A stretch of 64,000 nucleotides of DNA from Carnegiea gigantea. Taxonomy: Eukaryota > Streptophyta > Magnoliopsida > Caryophyllales > Cactaceae. Both the position numbers and the translations under genes were made by a program. The DNA is taken from assembly GCA_029747015.1 (NCBI GenBank), contig JAKOGI010000420.1:310001-374000 (forward strand), given 5' to 3'. Below are positions 25,080-37,142 of the stretch, one piece after another. Within the stretch, counting starts at the first letter, position 1; the number at the start of each line of letters is the position of its first letter. The notes beneath the pieces are model-generated. The model was not told where the DNA came from. It made no database searches and saw nothing but the letters and a program-made list of their open reading frames with translations.

Positions 25080-25930
25080 GCAAAAAATAGAGATTTAGAA
25101 AATACACCGTTTGTATGCACCGAATGGGCCATGAGAAACTCATTTGCATAATCCCTAATCATGCCAAATTAGGCCATGTAATCCCCTAATAACGATGACA
25201 AAGACTTTTCTCGAGTCCTTCCACAGATAGACATGAAATGCTTGTATAGACGGTCCTTCTCAATCAAGCCTCTCAGTTCCCTCGACCTCAAATTTGGTTG
25301 CAAAGTAAAGGTCCCTGTATTCACGTGCCAACCATTTACTAGAGTACCTCTTCATCCCTCTTTCAAAGCTACAAGGAACACAAGTGTGAGGTTTAGGCAT
25401 CTTTTTAATTTGAAAAGATTTCTTCCTTTGTGGTTTCAATGCCCACAACTTCCACTCACATCCCCCTACAATGCAAACTATTTGAAGCCTACCTTTGTTG
25501 TAACTTCTAATTCTCTTTTTGGCATGATCATTATATATTCTATAATCTTCAATAGCATCAGTAAGTCACTTCTTATTCTTAAACGACATGCCTACTTCTA
25601 GATGAACTCCTTTTGATGTGCTATGTTTGTATCAAGGGTACTTCTTCTTTTTTTTGGTTCCTTTAATCCCACCATCATTGTCATCCTATGTCTACATCAT
25701 CTGAATCTTGATAATACATCTTTAACTCATCAAGCAATTCATCGGCTCCATCTTTACTCTCATTATTTTCAACTCATATTGGCTCTAACTCATCAAGCAA
25801 TTCATCAGGCATTTGCATCCTTTTCTGCCTAACCTCAACAAATTCCCATCCTCATTGTTAGACCCATACTGTCCATAATCATCATCAGGCATGTCATCAC
25901 TATCCTCAACATTTAACCCCATTTAATTTC
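25080..25930 (-). pseudogene. degenerate MULE (MuDR-like) transposase N-terminal fragment
   Basis: Read on the minus strand, three frames carry consecutive pieces of a plant MuDR transposase N-terminal region. An acidic linker (DDMPDDDYGQYG) comes first, then a piece resembling the plant MuDR domain (ELTDAIEDYRIYN-like), then the Cys/His portion with GCEWKLWALKPQRKKSFQI and KPHTCVP. Frameshifts and stops separate the pieces, and no DDE catalytic core or terminal repeats were found. FAR1/FRS genes share the ancestry, but the multiple disruptions argue for a dead transposon. Minus-strand ORF 24563-24973 next to it is hydrophobic and unrecognised. Confidence 0.55.
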
Positions 25931-27432
25931 TCCAAGCCCCCAAATTTTCATCCCCAGCATTATCTGTCATTCTAATTTATAAAACAAAAGGCAAATTATC
26001 AACATCCAACTGTGCAAAAATGCATGGCATGAGGTTTCTGTCAGTAAGTATATTAGGGCTATGTAAATTGCAGATATTGCAGAGTGACTGCTTATAACTA
26101 CTAAAACTAGTAAGATTTAAACAAACTTTAAAATATAATAAAACTAAGGTGATGATTCATAGTTGATAATATAATGTGTCATAAAACAGGGGATAAATGA
26201 AAGACAATGCATCTAACTTTTATTACTCATTCTTACATTCAAATTTTGCTGTAAAATTTAGTCTTTATGAATTGTTCCTAATCAAATACAACCTCTCACT
26301 ATTTATGATGAATAATCCTGTTTTTTTTTTTTTTTTTAAGTTTTTCTACCATAACATATCATACCTGATGAAGAAGATTTTTCAACCCAATTTCTCTATC
26401 CTTCTCTTTGATCAATCAATCTACAAGAAACGAATTGAAGTTGTTCACCCTTTGCCATCGTTGTAGCCACCTCTAGGGTTCTATTTGAAGGAGACCAAAT
26501 GGGATTTGGGAGTAAGAGAGAGTAATTATTGTAGGGTCTTTCTTTTTTTTTTTTTTTTTTTTCCCTCTTGAGACAAATAGTTCAGGGAAGGAAAGAGGAA
26601 AATGAATGGGGTTTTTATTTTAGTTTCATTTCCCCCCTTTTCATTCTTTAACCTACTTTAAAAAATTAAATATGATTAACCTGTTACTCTAGTCGTTTGG
26701 GCCTGCAATGGCACATTTGACCCATATCAATTCCTACCGTGGTGTGATTGAGTAAAATGAAAGTTCAATGGTATTTTGAGTAAAAATGTATACCTTAGTG
26801 GCATTTGTGTTGCGAAACTTTATTTTTTTCCTTAACAAATATATATTTTGAAAAGTTGGAAAAAAATTTAAAAATTGAGTATCGTATATTCTCATTTTTT
26901 TTAGTTTTAGATGTTGTTTCTTTTCTTTCTTGAATTATAAAAGATTTATTTTAATAATAAAATATTTTTCATAAAAAATTAAAATTTGTAGAAGCTACTT
27001 AGTACCTTCTCTCCAATGCAAGACTCACCACTTTGGCTCATCAATAAAATAATACCTAATGACATACAATTGAATAAACAAAATTTGATACATGCTAATC
27101 TATATGTATATATATTGAAAATACCTGAAAATTCCAAAGGTCAATGCCCACAGAGATTCAATAATCATGTAGGAATTAATATTATTTAAAAAGGCAGAAA
27201 AAAATTGGCTATTAATATTCTCTTAGGATCAATATATTGGGGAGGGGGGAGAAAAGATAGATATAGAAGACGTAATTGGATATAAAAGAAGCCTATGTCA
27301 TCCAATTTCCATGTGAACTTCATATTACAATTGTTTTTGTTATTATAATATCACGTAAATATATATTTACATAATTTTTACGACACAAATGGCTTAATAT
27401 ATATAACACAAACTAATTCATATAACACAAAG

Positions 27433-27498
<66 letters not shown>

Positions 27499-27640
27499 AA
27501 CACAAACTAATTTTTATGAACCAATCAATAAAACCTAAGTGATCCATTTAACATAAATTCACTTAAAAGTAGTCCAAAATGAAGGGGGCGATTTTTATAA
27601 CTGAGACTACCGAATAACCCATGTTTCCTTTCATTTAACC
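25931..27640. other. intergenic, AT-rich
   Basis: Nothing coding is supported. It contains poly-T tracts near 26318 and 26550, a region of short AT-rich words, and the TA microsatellite at 27437-27494. Confidence 0.5.
27437..27494. repeat. (TA)n microsatellite
   Basis: An uninterrupted TA/AT run of about 58 bases. The word cataacacaa flanks both sides (tataacacaaa to the left, tataacacaaac to the right), suggesting a small duplicated flank. Confidence 0.9.
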
Positions 27641-28024
27641 TAATATGATCTTCACTCTCTCTCTCCCCTCTCTGCCCGCCTCATTCTCTTGCTATCCTCT
27701 CTCAAATCTTCCCTCGTACTCTCAACCTGGCTATGGAAGCCATGCCCAGAAATTGGAGAACCGAGATCCTTTCTTGGGTTTTGACGCCTTGGCTATGGCA
27801 ATCATCACCGCCGTTATCGGTTCGTTGATTAAAAAACCACCCAAGTGATGCAAAAACACCGCCGACCCCCCAAAAAAAAAATCCACGAGCCTTTATCTAC
27901 GATAATTGGATGAGAACCACCACCACTATTATGTAGATCGGCCGAAATCGAGTATGAGAAAGGTACCATGGGCCCAACCCGCCGTTGAGGTGGTGGCGTG
28001 TGGGCTCACACGCTTCCATTGACG

Positions 28025-28262
28025 GCGTTTCTCCGGTTTTCTTTCTATGGCTGCATAGATCGGTGATGATGCGGGGTTTTGGGAGGAAGAAAATCGTGAA
28101 ACGACCTTCGTCGGCGGCGCGTGACGGTCACGTGCCGCTTCTACCCGGTGCGTTTCTCCGGTTTTCTTTCTATGGCTGCGTAGATCAGCAATGATGCGGA
28201 GTTTTGGGAGAAAGAAGATCGTGAAACGACCTTCGTCGGTAGCACGTGACGGTCACGCGCCA
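28025..28262. repeat. GC-rich tandem duplication (about 125 bp, two copies)
   Basis: The segment beginning gcgtttctccggttttc at 28025 recurs at 28150. Shared landmarks are tttctatggctgc, gatgatgcgg against aatgatgcgg, cgtgaaacgaccttcgtcgg, and the near-palindrome cgtgacggtcacg. The copies differ at scattered bases, including cggcggc against cggtagc. It stands out from the AT-rich surroundings and has no recognisable protein. Confidence 0.85.
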
Positions 28263-28411
28263 CCCCTCCTTGGTGTCCTCTGATAGGTATGGTCCGAGTT
28301 CCCTTTATTTTCATTTTCTACACCTTACTTGCTTCTAATCTGAGCCGATGTGGAGATTCAGACCTAGGGGGATTAGGGTTAGGATTTTGGGTTTGAATCT
28401 GGATTTTGGGC

Positions 28412-28570
28412 ATGAATTTAACTAACAAATTGGGCATGTGTAAGACAAAGATTATGATCACTATGAATGGCAAGTTCTCTGGGCCTCCTGTGGTTGCTGG
28501 AGAGGGTGATCAAGTTATCATTAAAGTCATAAACCATGTCAAAAACAACATATTAGCATCGACTGGTATA
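28412..28570 (+). pseudogene. laccase-like exon fragment (first cupredoxin domain)
   Basis: About 50 codons resemble the start of the first multicopper-oxidase domain of plant laccases. They include a [18 protein letters not shown] core, then [17 protein letters not shown] and KNNI, corresponding to the family's VNGKFPGP...EGD...VKVVNHV..NNI. Similarity stops just before the position of the first copper-binding His motif (HWHG), after which the frame reads unrelated sequence to a stop at 28607. There is no signal peptide exon upstream and no other laccase exon nearby, so it looks like a stranded or captured fragment. The assignment is from memory of the family. Confidence 0.55.
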
Positions 28571-28619
28571 GTACATATATATGCTTCCCTTAAAGGTTAC
28601 ATATTATGACAACATTAGC

Positions 28620-30901
28620 TAATTACAAACATAATTAATTAGTGAGTGATTATTACTAATACAATCATGAAAAATCTATTGCATGTATATATACGCATGG
28701 GGTCCGACAAGTTGGGCATGTTCGTCAGTGTGAAATTATAATGTGGTTTCTTGAATGTCATCAGTACGAAAATAGACAATAATAGTGATTATTGCCAAAA
28801 GGGCGGCAAACATGAGTACATTAATATCAATAAATCAATAACAAAAAAGAGAATGAATTTTGCAATCAAAGACAGGGGGGAGACATAGAGAATGAGAGAC
28901 TGACCTGAGGATTGGAAGCCCTCAAAATCAGATCGGAGAGCGAGATGGAGACAATTGCAGTCAGAACAGAAGGGATTTTTGGGCTCTAGATCGGAGGCTC
29001 TAGACTGGGAATAATGATTTTCATGTGGTTTCCAGAATCCACAGGAAATCTAGTTTGAATGATTTTTGGTAATTATATTGTTGCCCCTGTTGGAAGGAGA
29101 TTGATTCTCAATGTTATTCTTATTTCCTTTTAATGTATCTGTAATTAACGATTATATTTTTCTTGTTAATTTTTATTTTGTTCTGAATTAATTCATTAAT
29201 ATGGATGGATGTGATTAAAGTGATGATTAATCTGATGGCCAAAAAGGTATAATTTTTGACAATGCAGGAACAAGCCACGTCAGCACAACATTGCTTTTAT
29301 ATAACAGTATAGATGTCTCTAACAGTTAGGGGAAAAAAAGGAATCCGTTGCAGTGAAATGACGTCGTTTCATTATGCTAGCTGTGCCACGGCTCATGGGC
29401 CTTCCGTTGCACGTCTACGAGCCGTCCGCAAGCCCAGGAGCCCAATTTTTGGTCCGTGAGCCTTGCCACTGCACATGGTCTAATGGCATGGCTTGTTTAA
29501 ACAAAAATTAGAGAGGGACTATATCCGGGAAAAGGGGGAAAAGGAAAGAGTTGAGGAAACTAGGCATAGTACCCTCCTTCGCCCTCTCCGTTAAGTGTTG
29601 TCTCTGTTGCAAATCTTTCTTCAATTCTCTTGTTTCTTGTGCAATTATCGACTCTATCTTAGATTATCATCTGTCTTTTGCACTTGACATCAAATAGAAG
29701 AAGAATGTTGGTATTAGCGCTTATGGTGGCCTGCCACTGACTACTATCGAGGGGAGGAAGATACTGAAGTTGAGGGATATGAGCAAGGGCGTGGCGGAAA
29801 TTCCAACTGACTTGCTCATACTGGCGGCAAAATTTCCGACCGATTTGTTTACACCAGCAGCGGAGAGCTTCCTAACTTCGGTGTGGAGGTTATGGGCTCA
29901 TGTAAGACTTTTTTATTTTCTTGCTTTTGTTTGTCAGAGCGTGCTTAAGGGTCGTCAATGCTCTTTAAGTAGGGTTCTTAATGTCAAGGGAAAATGGACC
30001 TCACAAACTTTCCTCAAAACTGATTTGCAATTTTTATTTAAGATTTTCTTGATTTCTGTTTCAGTTTTCTTATGGTGGTCTGTTAATTATTCAAGTATGG
30101 TTTTTTGCTTATCTTATTTTTTGATTTTAGGGTTGCAGATTTGTAGAGCTGTTTGCTTATGTTATTGTTTGATTTTAGGGTTTGTGGATTTGTTTGTGAA
30201 ATTCACTAATTATTCAACTGTTTTATTAATTAGCTAGGAACTCTATTTTCATCTCTTTTTTTTTGCTCCTCAAACTGTTCAGGCAATCAAGTTTCTTTTA
30301 ATTCTATGTTATTGCCATTTTCTACTCCTGAAAAGTCTGGTTTCAACGGCGGTGTAAGCCAATTTTTGCTGATTCAAAGCATTTTTAACCTATTAACTAA
30401 GGGTATGTCAACTAAAAGTTCCCATGGCTATTTCAAGGAATTTTGAAGTTGCCATGAATTTATGCACCTAAAGGCAAAGACATGCCCCTTAGAAACTAGT
30501 ATAGTAGGGGACGAAAATACTGAAGGTTGCCTTTGTTGCTTGAGGCAAAGATAGACTTGGACTCCAACACATCCACTTTTCAATTGGACTAGGTTCCTTC
30601 TCATCATATACCCCTGTTTGCCGGGTACCATATTTTCGTTTACCACTAAATTTTCAAAGCCTTGGTTGTATTGTTTATGGTTAGACCAAAGACCATTTTA
30701 CTATTGAAGTATTGTGTTTAGCAAGATGAGCCAACAAGATAACCTATATAAAATGTTTGTTTTTATCTGAATTTTCTTCCTTTTTTAGCAAGTACTTTAA
30801 TGAAAACCTTATTCTCTAAACACAATTTGTATCTTACTCAAAACCCGTAAATTGCATGGTCATTGCCTGCTAGTGTTCTAAATCTTTAATACCCATGTAC
30901 A
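28620..30901. other. spacer with possible broken gene start left of the retrotransposon
   Basis: No domain is recognised. 29490-29920 looks exon-like: C/T-rich leader, then an open frame from about 29770 with a donor-like gtaagac at about 29902. The downstream part was not found on the far side of the retrotransposon (41406-41853). The open frame to 30237 becomes hydrophobic T-rich sequence and is probably intronic. Confidence 0.35.
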
Positions 30902-32658
30902 TGTTAGAGTTTTATTTTTGCATTTATTCTATACTTATTTACTTAAATATTTTTATTATTTATAGCATATAGTTGCATATTTAGTTGCATTTGCATGTTT
31001 AGGGGACAATAATGATAAAAATAAAAACATGGGTTATTGGACCTAAATTAAGCTGTAATTTTAATTATGGGTACAATATTAATATTGGGTCAATTTTCAG
31101 TTTGATATTAATGTACTACTTACTATATTTTTCTTCCTTATTTTTCAGGTTAACTGGATAAGGAAAGAATTATTAAGAACGTCTCAGTCCAAAGCAATGA
31201 ATAACTCGGACAAACTGCGGAAAGAAGATGAAGTATTGTTGAAAATGAAGAATTGGGCCATAATTGAGGAGTTGATTAGCAGCCCAATACCCTCAGCCCA
31301 GCCTTTTCCCATCAGAAAAAAAATATTGAAACCTCAATCGTGAGTCTGTGAACCAACCCCCCTTTTTTTTCTTAGCTCCCTCTCTCCTCTTCCCCTGCAT
31401 TCTCTCCATCTTCTTCTCCTCAACTCACGCTATACCACTCTCTCTCTCCTATTCTCCTTCATCTTCTCCACATCTAAGGCACAGCCACAAAACCAACCTC
31501 ATCACCCTTCACTCACTCCTCAATTGGCGGCACACCACAGAGAACCATCATCAACCCCATCACAAACCAAGTATAAAGGGACGGGGGAAGCTGCAGAATG
31601 GAGCATCGAAAATCAAGCATCACCCATCATCTACTCCTCATCATTCAACTCTCATCACCATCTTCATCTCATCTCCATCACACGCATCACCTCAACCATC
31701 ATCGGAACCCATCCAAACCATCAGCAGAATCATCCCCATCATCTAGCTGCGTCTCCTAATATTCATCCCATTTCACGGCAAAAACAACCATCAGTAGAAT
31801 ACCACCATCTTCATCATAATTTTCATTTTGGTGTTATTCTGTTTCATTCATTTCCCTCAAGTATTTTTTTCTCATTTTGCTTCTCTTGTTTTTTTAAAAA
31901 AGGCGTTTGTTTTAGTATTAGTATGTTAGGCTAATTTAATACTCTTGCTTGACCTAATCTTGTAGTTTACTATATGAAGTTATTCTTTTTGAGATAAGTT
32001 TTGTGTGTTTAAATTTTCATATTATTTTTATGTGAATAATCTAAGTTGATTTGGAATAATTGTTTAATGTTGAATGTTGAATTATTTTTATTCGACCACC
32101 TAAATAATTCTAACATTTAAATAATGTTAACTAATAACAACTTTTGAATATCAAGGTTAAAAGAATCAACTTAGGTCTAAATTACATGAATCTGCTGTAG
32201 AGGATATTTAATGGTTTAGGTTAGATGAAGTTTTCCTAAAACCTAATGCTTTGAGTCTTTAATTTGTTATGCTGTAGAGTAATAAGTTAAATGACTTGAA
32301 AGAATTCATCCTTAGACGTTCTAGCATGTATTGCATAGTAAGGAAAAATAGGGGTTACAGTCATTTTTAACCTACAGTTTAACTATTCAGTGAATATAAT
32401 ATACGTATCAATGATTAAATAATGGAACATGGTAAAATATATATTAAGGTTGAGCAAATTTCTAATTGAGTGATATTTATTTTCTTCTATTCTGCATAAA
32501 TTTTATTATTAGTTTATAATTTTGGTGTTCAACAATTTAATTATATTGTTAGTTAGATATTTAAATATTTTATCCAATTAACCCCCAAAGTAGTTTTTTT
32601 TTTTTTTTTTTGTGATTGTTTGGGTCATAGAGTTCAATCTTAGTAGTCATTAGTTTTT

Positions 32659-32756
<98 letters not shown>

Positions 32757-32891
32757 GAGAGTATCATTGCTTTGTAACTTAAATCTATTTCCTCATAGGA
32801 TCGACCCTACTTGCCCGATCTATAGTTCTTAACATATATTTACAAGGGTATTTAGGTTATTTAATTTGTAGGCACTGCGGCACGCCTTACA
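30902..32891 (+). repeat. 5' LTR of the Athila-like element
   Basis: Begins tgttagagttttattttt and ends gcacgccttaca; collinear with 39486-41405. It is about 70 bases longer than the 3' LTR, mainly from a (GT)n(TA)n expansion at 32660-32752 and a longer T tract at 32592-32611. A C/T- and Pro/His-rich open frame (31524-31934) has a matching counterpart in the other LTR. LTR copies are duplicates by mechanism, so this alone is no evidence for a protein. Confidence 0.93.
32660..32752. repeat. (GT)n(TA)n microsatellite in the 5' LTR
   Basis: A short GT run followed by about 80 bases of TA. The 3' LTR has only ttttttttatatatatatt at the corresponding place (about 41245-41270), so the expansion postdates insertion or contraction occurred in the partner. 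Confidence 0.9.
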
Positions 32892-32896
32892 AATTT

Positions 32897-32911
32897 TGGC
32901 GCCGTTACCGG
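32897..32911 (+). other. primer binding site (tRNA-Asp type)
   Basis: tggcgccgttaccgg begins five bases after the 5' LTR end. Athila/Tat elements use a tRNA-Asp primer with the form TGGCGCCGTTGCCGG; here one base differs. Confidence 0.75.
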
Positions 32912-33060
32912 ATAAATTATTTTTATTACTAAGTCTTGAATTTATTCTCATAATTTAGTTATTTATTTATTTTTTTACTGTTTACTTTCGTTTTGAATTT
33001 TTTAAGGAAGTAGACATTTCAATTAATTCTTTATACTTATTTAATTATTTCTTTTCAGGT

Positions 33061-34510
33061 TTGAACGTTGACGAGAGAATAAAATGTATCAATTCTTACG
33101 TTGAATTCTTGAACAATGCCACCGTAGAACAGTTACTCGAGATTTTTGTGAACGGCGCAGAAGACGAAGAAGAACCACTCATGGCGATAAGGACTTTGAC
33201 GGAGTTAGCTGCTCCAGATGTCTCGCAACAACCACTTGGCACTGTTTTTCCTGAATTGGAAAAAGCATTGAAGCTAAACTCAGGTTTTCTCAATCTATTA
33301 CCTAAGTTAATGGTTTGTTTGGCGAAGATCCTCATATGCATTTGAAAGAATTTTTAGTTGTTTGTTCTACTATGAGACCCGATGGGATTAATGAGGATGA
33401 GGTTAAACTTCATGCTTTCCCTTTTTCTCTGCATAACTTGGCCAAGGATTGGTTAAATAACCTTCCTTCTGGATCTGTTACTACTTGGACTCAATTGCAA
33501 AAATATTTTCTGGAGAAATTTTTCCCTGCTAGTAGAATTGGCGCTATTAGAAAGCAAATTTGTGGAATTAGGCAAAATTTGAATGAGTCATTATATGAAT
33601 ACTGGGAAAGGTTTAAAAGACTTTGTAGCAGTTGTCCCCAACATCAGATTAATGACTAATTGCTGATTCAATACTTTTATGAAGGACTGTTGCCTAACGA
33701 TAAGAGAATGATAGATGCTGCTAGTGGGGGAGCCTTAGTTGGCAAAACACCTTCCCAAGCTATGACTTTGATCTCTAATATGGCATAAAACTCACAACAG
33801 TTCAATACTCGATCTGACTCGGTGACTGATGGGGTTAATGAGATTGATACTATTCAACACCAGTTAGCAGCTTTGACCTCTAAGTTAGATAAATTGATGA
33901 CCAGAGGACCTAGTGTTGGGTTAGTATGTAGAATATGCTATATGGAAGGTCATCCTATTGATTCTTGTCCAACCTTTTAAGAGGGGAATGCTAATGCTAT
34001 GTTTAACCATCAACCCAGAAAGTATGACCCTTACTCCAACACTTACAATGAGGGTTAGAGAGACCACCCTAATCTTAGGCACGGACCACCTAATCCACTG
34101 GTTATACTCGATCTCAATCTCCAGCTAACCAAACTGATAAGACCTTCCTTTTGTTAGAGCAGTTAATGAAAAAGATGGACCAAGATAAGAAAGAGACAGA
34201 GGCTATATTTAATTCAATGGAAACTGTCCTTAAGCAAATGAGCCAAACCCAATCCGCCTTAGGAACCTTAGTTAATAACATGCAGTCTCAGAGTGGTAAT
34301 AGGTTGCCTGCCCAACCTTTTACAAATCCTAAGGATAATATCAGTGCCATAACTTTAGGGAGTGGAAAGGAACTAGGAGAGCCCCATTTGTCTAAGAAAG
34401 AGGTTGAGAGTGAGAAAGAGGTGATAAAACTGAGACTAAGGAACAAAATAAGGGTGAGAAAGAGAAGGGGGAACAACCAAAGAGTAGGAAGCATCAAGAG
34501 ATGACTCTAG
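33061..34510 (+). pseudogene. gag region of the Athila-like element
   Basis: Retrotransposon gag domain. An N-terminal part (33061 to about 33310) is followed by a frame change, then the core at 33315-33657 with HAFPFSLHNLAKDWL, TTWTQLQKYFLEKFFP and SLYEYWERFKRLC, typical of plant Ty3 gag. In-frame stops occur at about 33657, 33786, 33977 and 34055. A CRICYMEGHPIDSC piece at about 33930 is the expected zinc-knuckle-like segment. It would form the particle shell; it is not functional here. Codons after 34151 are Lys/Glu-rich linker. Confidence 0.85.
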
Positions 34511-34689
34511 AGGATTTTAAAAAACTCCCCCACTATGTTCCTAGACTGCCCTTCCTACATAGATATGCCCAACCTAAGCATGATGCAGCTAATGATGAGA
34601 TCTAAGAGACATTTAGGAAGGTAAAAATCAATATTCCTCTTTTAGATGCTATAAAACAAGTACCTAGATATGCTAAGTTTCTAAACGAG

Positions 34690-35260
34690 TTGTGCACCAA
34701 TAAAAGAAAGCTAAAAGGGAATGAAAAGATTAGTGTAGGGAAAAACTTATATGCTGTGTTTCAAAAGAAGTTGCCTCCTAAGTGTAAAGACCCTGGCATG
34801 TTCTCTATATCTTGTAAAATAGGTAACAGTAGATTTGATAAATGTATGCTTCACTTAGGAGCTTCTATCAATGTTATGCCTAGATCTATTTATGATTCTC
34901 TTAATCTTAGACCTTTAGAACAGACTAGCCTGATAATTCAGTTAGCTAATAGAAGTAATGCTTACCTTAATGGTGTCTTAGAGCATGTTTTAGTCCAGGT
35001 TAATGAGTTTGTCTTCCCTGGTGATTTCTATGTACTTCACATGGGAGGGGGATAGAATGAACCACCCATTCTACTTGGCCGACCATTTTTGAAAACCTCT
35101 AGAACAAAGATTGATGTGCATAGGGGGCAGTTAACCATGGAATTTGATGGTGAAATGATTAAGTTTAATATATTTGAGGCGATGCGATTTCCTACTGACA
35201 TAGATAATGTGAATGCCTTGGATGTATATGAAAAATTGCCTTAAGATGTTTTTGAATTGG
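34690..35260 (+). pseudogene. aspartic protease region of the Athila-like element
   Basis: Contains the retropepsin-like block ...CMLHLGASINVMPRSIYD, where the usual catalytic D-L-G-A/D-S-G motif reads HLGAS: the catalytic Asp is replaced by His. Downstream comes PILLGRPFLKTSRTKIDV, the conserved GRPFL motif. Stops at about 35053 and 35242 interrupt the frame. It would process Gag-Pol; the missing Asp plus stops mean it is dead. Confidence 0.85.
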
Positions 35261-35465
35261 ATAATGAAGATGTTTTGAATCTGGCTGTTACTCATAGTTT
35301 GTCTAGTACTGATTTAACTGAATGTGATTATATTTTATGTGATGAATTGGTGGATGCTATTTATGATTTGAAGTCTTTACAAAGCATGCAACCCCCTTTT
35401 CAACTTACTAGACAAAAGTTATGTGTTAGAACCATGTCAACCGAGATACTATTGTTAAGCCTGAA

Positions 35466-37142
35466 TTGAAACATTTGCCTGCTAATTTGAAATATGCATA
35501 CTTGGGTGATGATAAAACTTTACCTGTGATTATCTCTAATTTCTTAACTGAACTGCAAGAGGAAAAATTGATTAGCATTCTTAGAGATAACAAGAGTGCA
35601 ATAGGATGGACTTTAACTGACATTAAAGGATTGAGCCCAACATTATGTACACATAAAATTACCCTAGAACCTGATGCAGCCCCTAAAAGATATCCTCAAC
35701 GTCGTCTCAATCCTCCTATGATGGAGGTGGTGCAAAAGAAAATCTTAAAGTGGTTGGAAGCGGGGGTGGTTTACCCCATTGCTGACTCTAAGTGGGGTAG
35801 TCCCATACATGTAGTCCCTAAGAAAGGTGGCACCACTTTAGTGACCAACAAAGAGGGATAGCTCATACCCACACGAGTACAGTCAGGTTGGAGGGTCTGT
35901 ATTGACTATAGGAAGCCAAACAAAGCAACTAAGAAAGGCCACTTCCCATTACCCTTTATGGATCAAATGTTAGAAAGGGTGGCAGGTCATTCTTACTATA
36001 GTTTCCTAGATGGGTATTCGGGTTACTTACAAGTACCCATAGCTCAAGAGGACCAAGATAAGACCACCTTCACTTGTCCTTTTGGCACTTATGCGTTTAA
36101 ACGCATGCCCTTTGGCCTTTGTAATACACCTGCTACTTTTCAACGTTGTATGATGTCCATATTTTCTGATTTCATTGATAAGATTATGGAAGTGTTTATG
36201 GATGATTTTACCGCGAATAGTGACTCTTTTGACCAAATTTTGCATAATTTCACATTAGTTCTTAGGCGTTGCATTGAATCCAATCTAATTTTAAACTTTA
36301 AAAAATGTCATTTTATGGTTGATCATGGAGTGGTACTAGGGCATATCGTTTCAGAGAAAGGTTTAGAAGTTGATAAAGCTAATGTAGAAGTGATTCAGTC
36401 TTTGCCTTACCCACCTAGTGTGAAAGATATTAGATCATTTTTGGGACATGTAGGGTTTTATAGACGATTCATTAAGAATTTCTTAAAAATTGTTTCTCCG
36501 TTACGTTCTTTGCTTGCTAAGGATGTTGAGTTTATTTTTAATGATAACTGCAAGCATGCTTTTGATGAATTAAAGAAGTGTTTGATTTCACCTCATATTG
36601 TTCAATCACCTAATTATGCCCTTTTGAACTTCTATGTGATGCATCTGATAAAGCAGTAGGGGCTGCTTTAGGGTAAAAATAGGGGAGGGAATCTCATGTG
36701 ATTTATTATGCTGACATTAGATGTTGCACAATGTAATGATACTATTACTGAGAAAGAATTGTATGCTGTCGTGTTTACATTAGAAAAATTTAGATCTTAT
36801 CTGCTGGGTACTAAGATCACTGTATATTATGATCATGCTACTTTAAAATATTTAATGAAAAAGAAAGAGGTCAAACCTAGGATAATTAGATGGGTTTTAC
36901 TCTTGCAAGAATTTGATTTAGAAATTAAGGATAGGAAAGGCCTAGATCACCATGTAGCTAACCATCTGAATAGGATTTCAACTGCAAAAATTAGTAAGGA
37001 TTCTAATGATTATTTTCCTAATGAATATTTATATGCTGTTGTGGAAAATTTTCCTTGGTATGTGGACATTGTTAATTATTTAGTTACCAAGACCTTTCCT
37101 GCTAATATTCCTAAACATGCTAGAGATAGAATTAAAGCATAA
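35466..37142 (+). pseudogene. reverse transcriptase and RNase H region
   Basis: The RT domain runs about 35700-36660, with KWGSPIHVVPKKGG, RVCIDYRKPNKATKKGHFP, YSFLDGYSGYLQVPI, KRMPFGLCNTPATFQRCM and FMDDF at the catalytic site (two Asp kept). RNase H follows: the ITEKELYAVVFTLEKFRSYL and ATLKYLMKKKEVKPRI motifs lie at 36740-36890. Stops at about 35467, 35860, 36656 and 37140, with a frame change near 36670, break it. Overall similarity to plant Ty3/gypsy RT is unmistakable. Confidence 0.92.

Noticed and set aside
29770..30237. 155-codon plus frame left of the retrotransposon
   Set aside because: Only the first part looks exon-like. After a donor-like site it becomes T-rich hydrophobic sequence typical of an intron; no domain match.
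31348..31934. Pro/Ser/His-rich frames in the 5' LTR with matching frames in the 3' LTR
   Set aside because: LTRs are duplicates of each other, so the shared frame is not independent evidence of coding; no domain is recognised.
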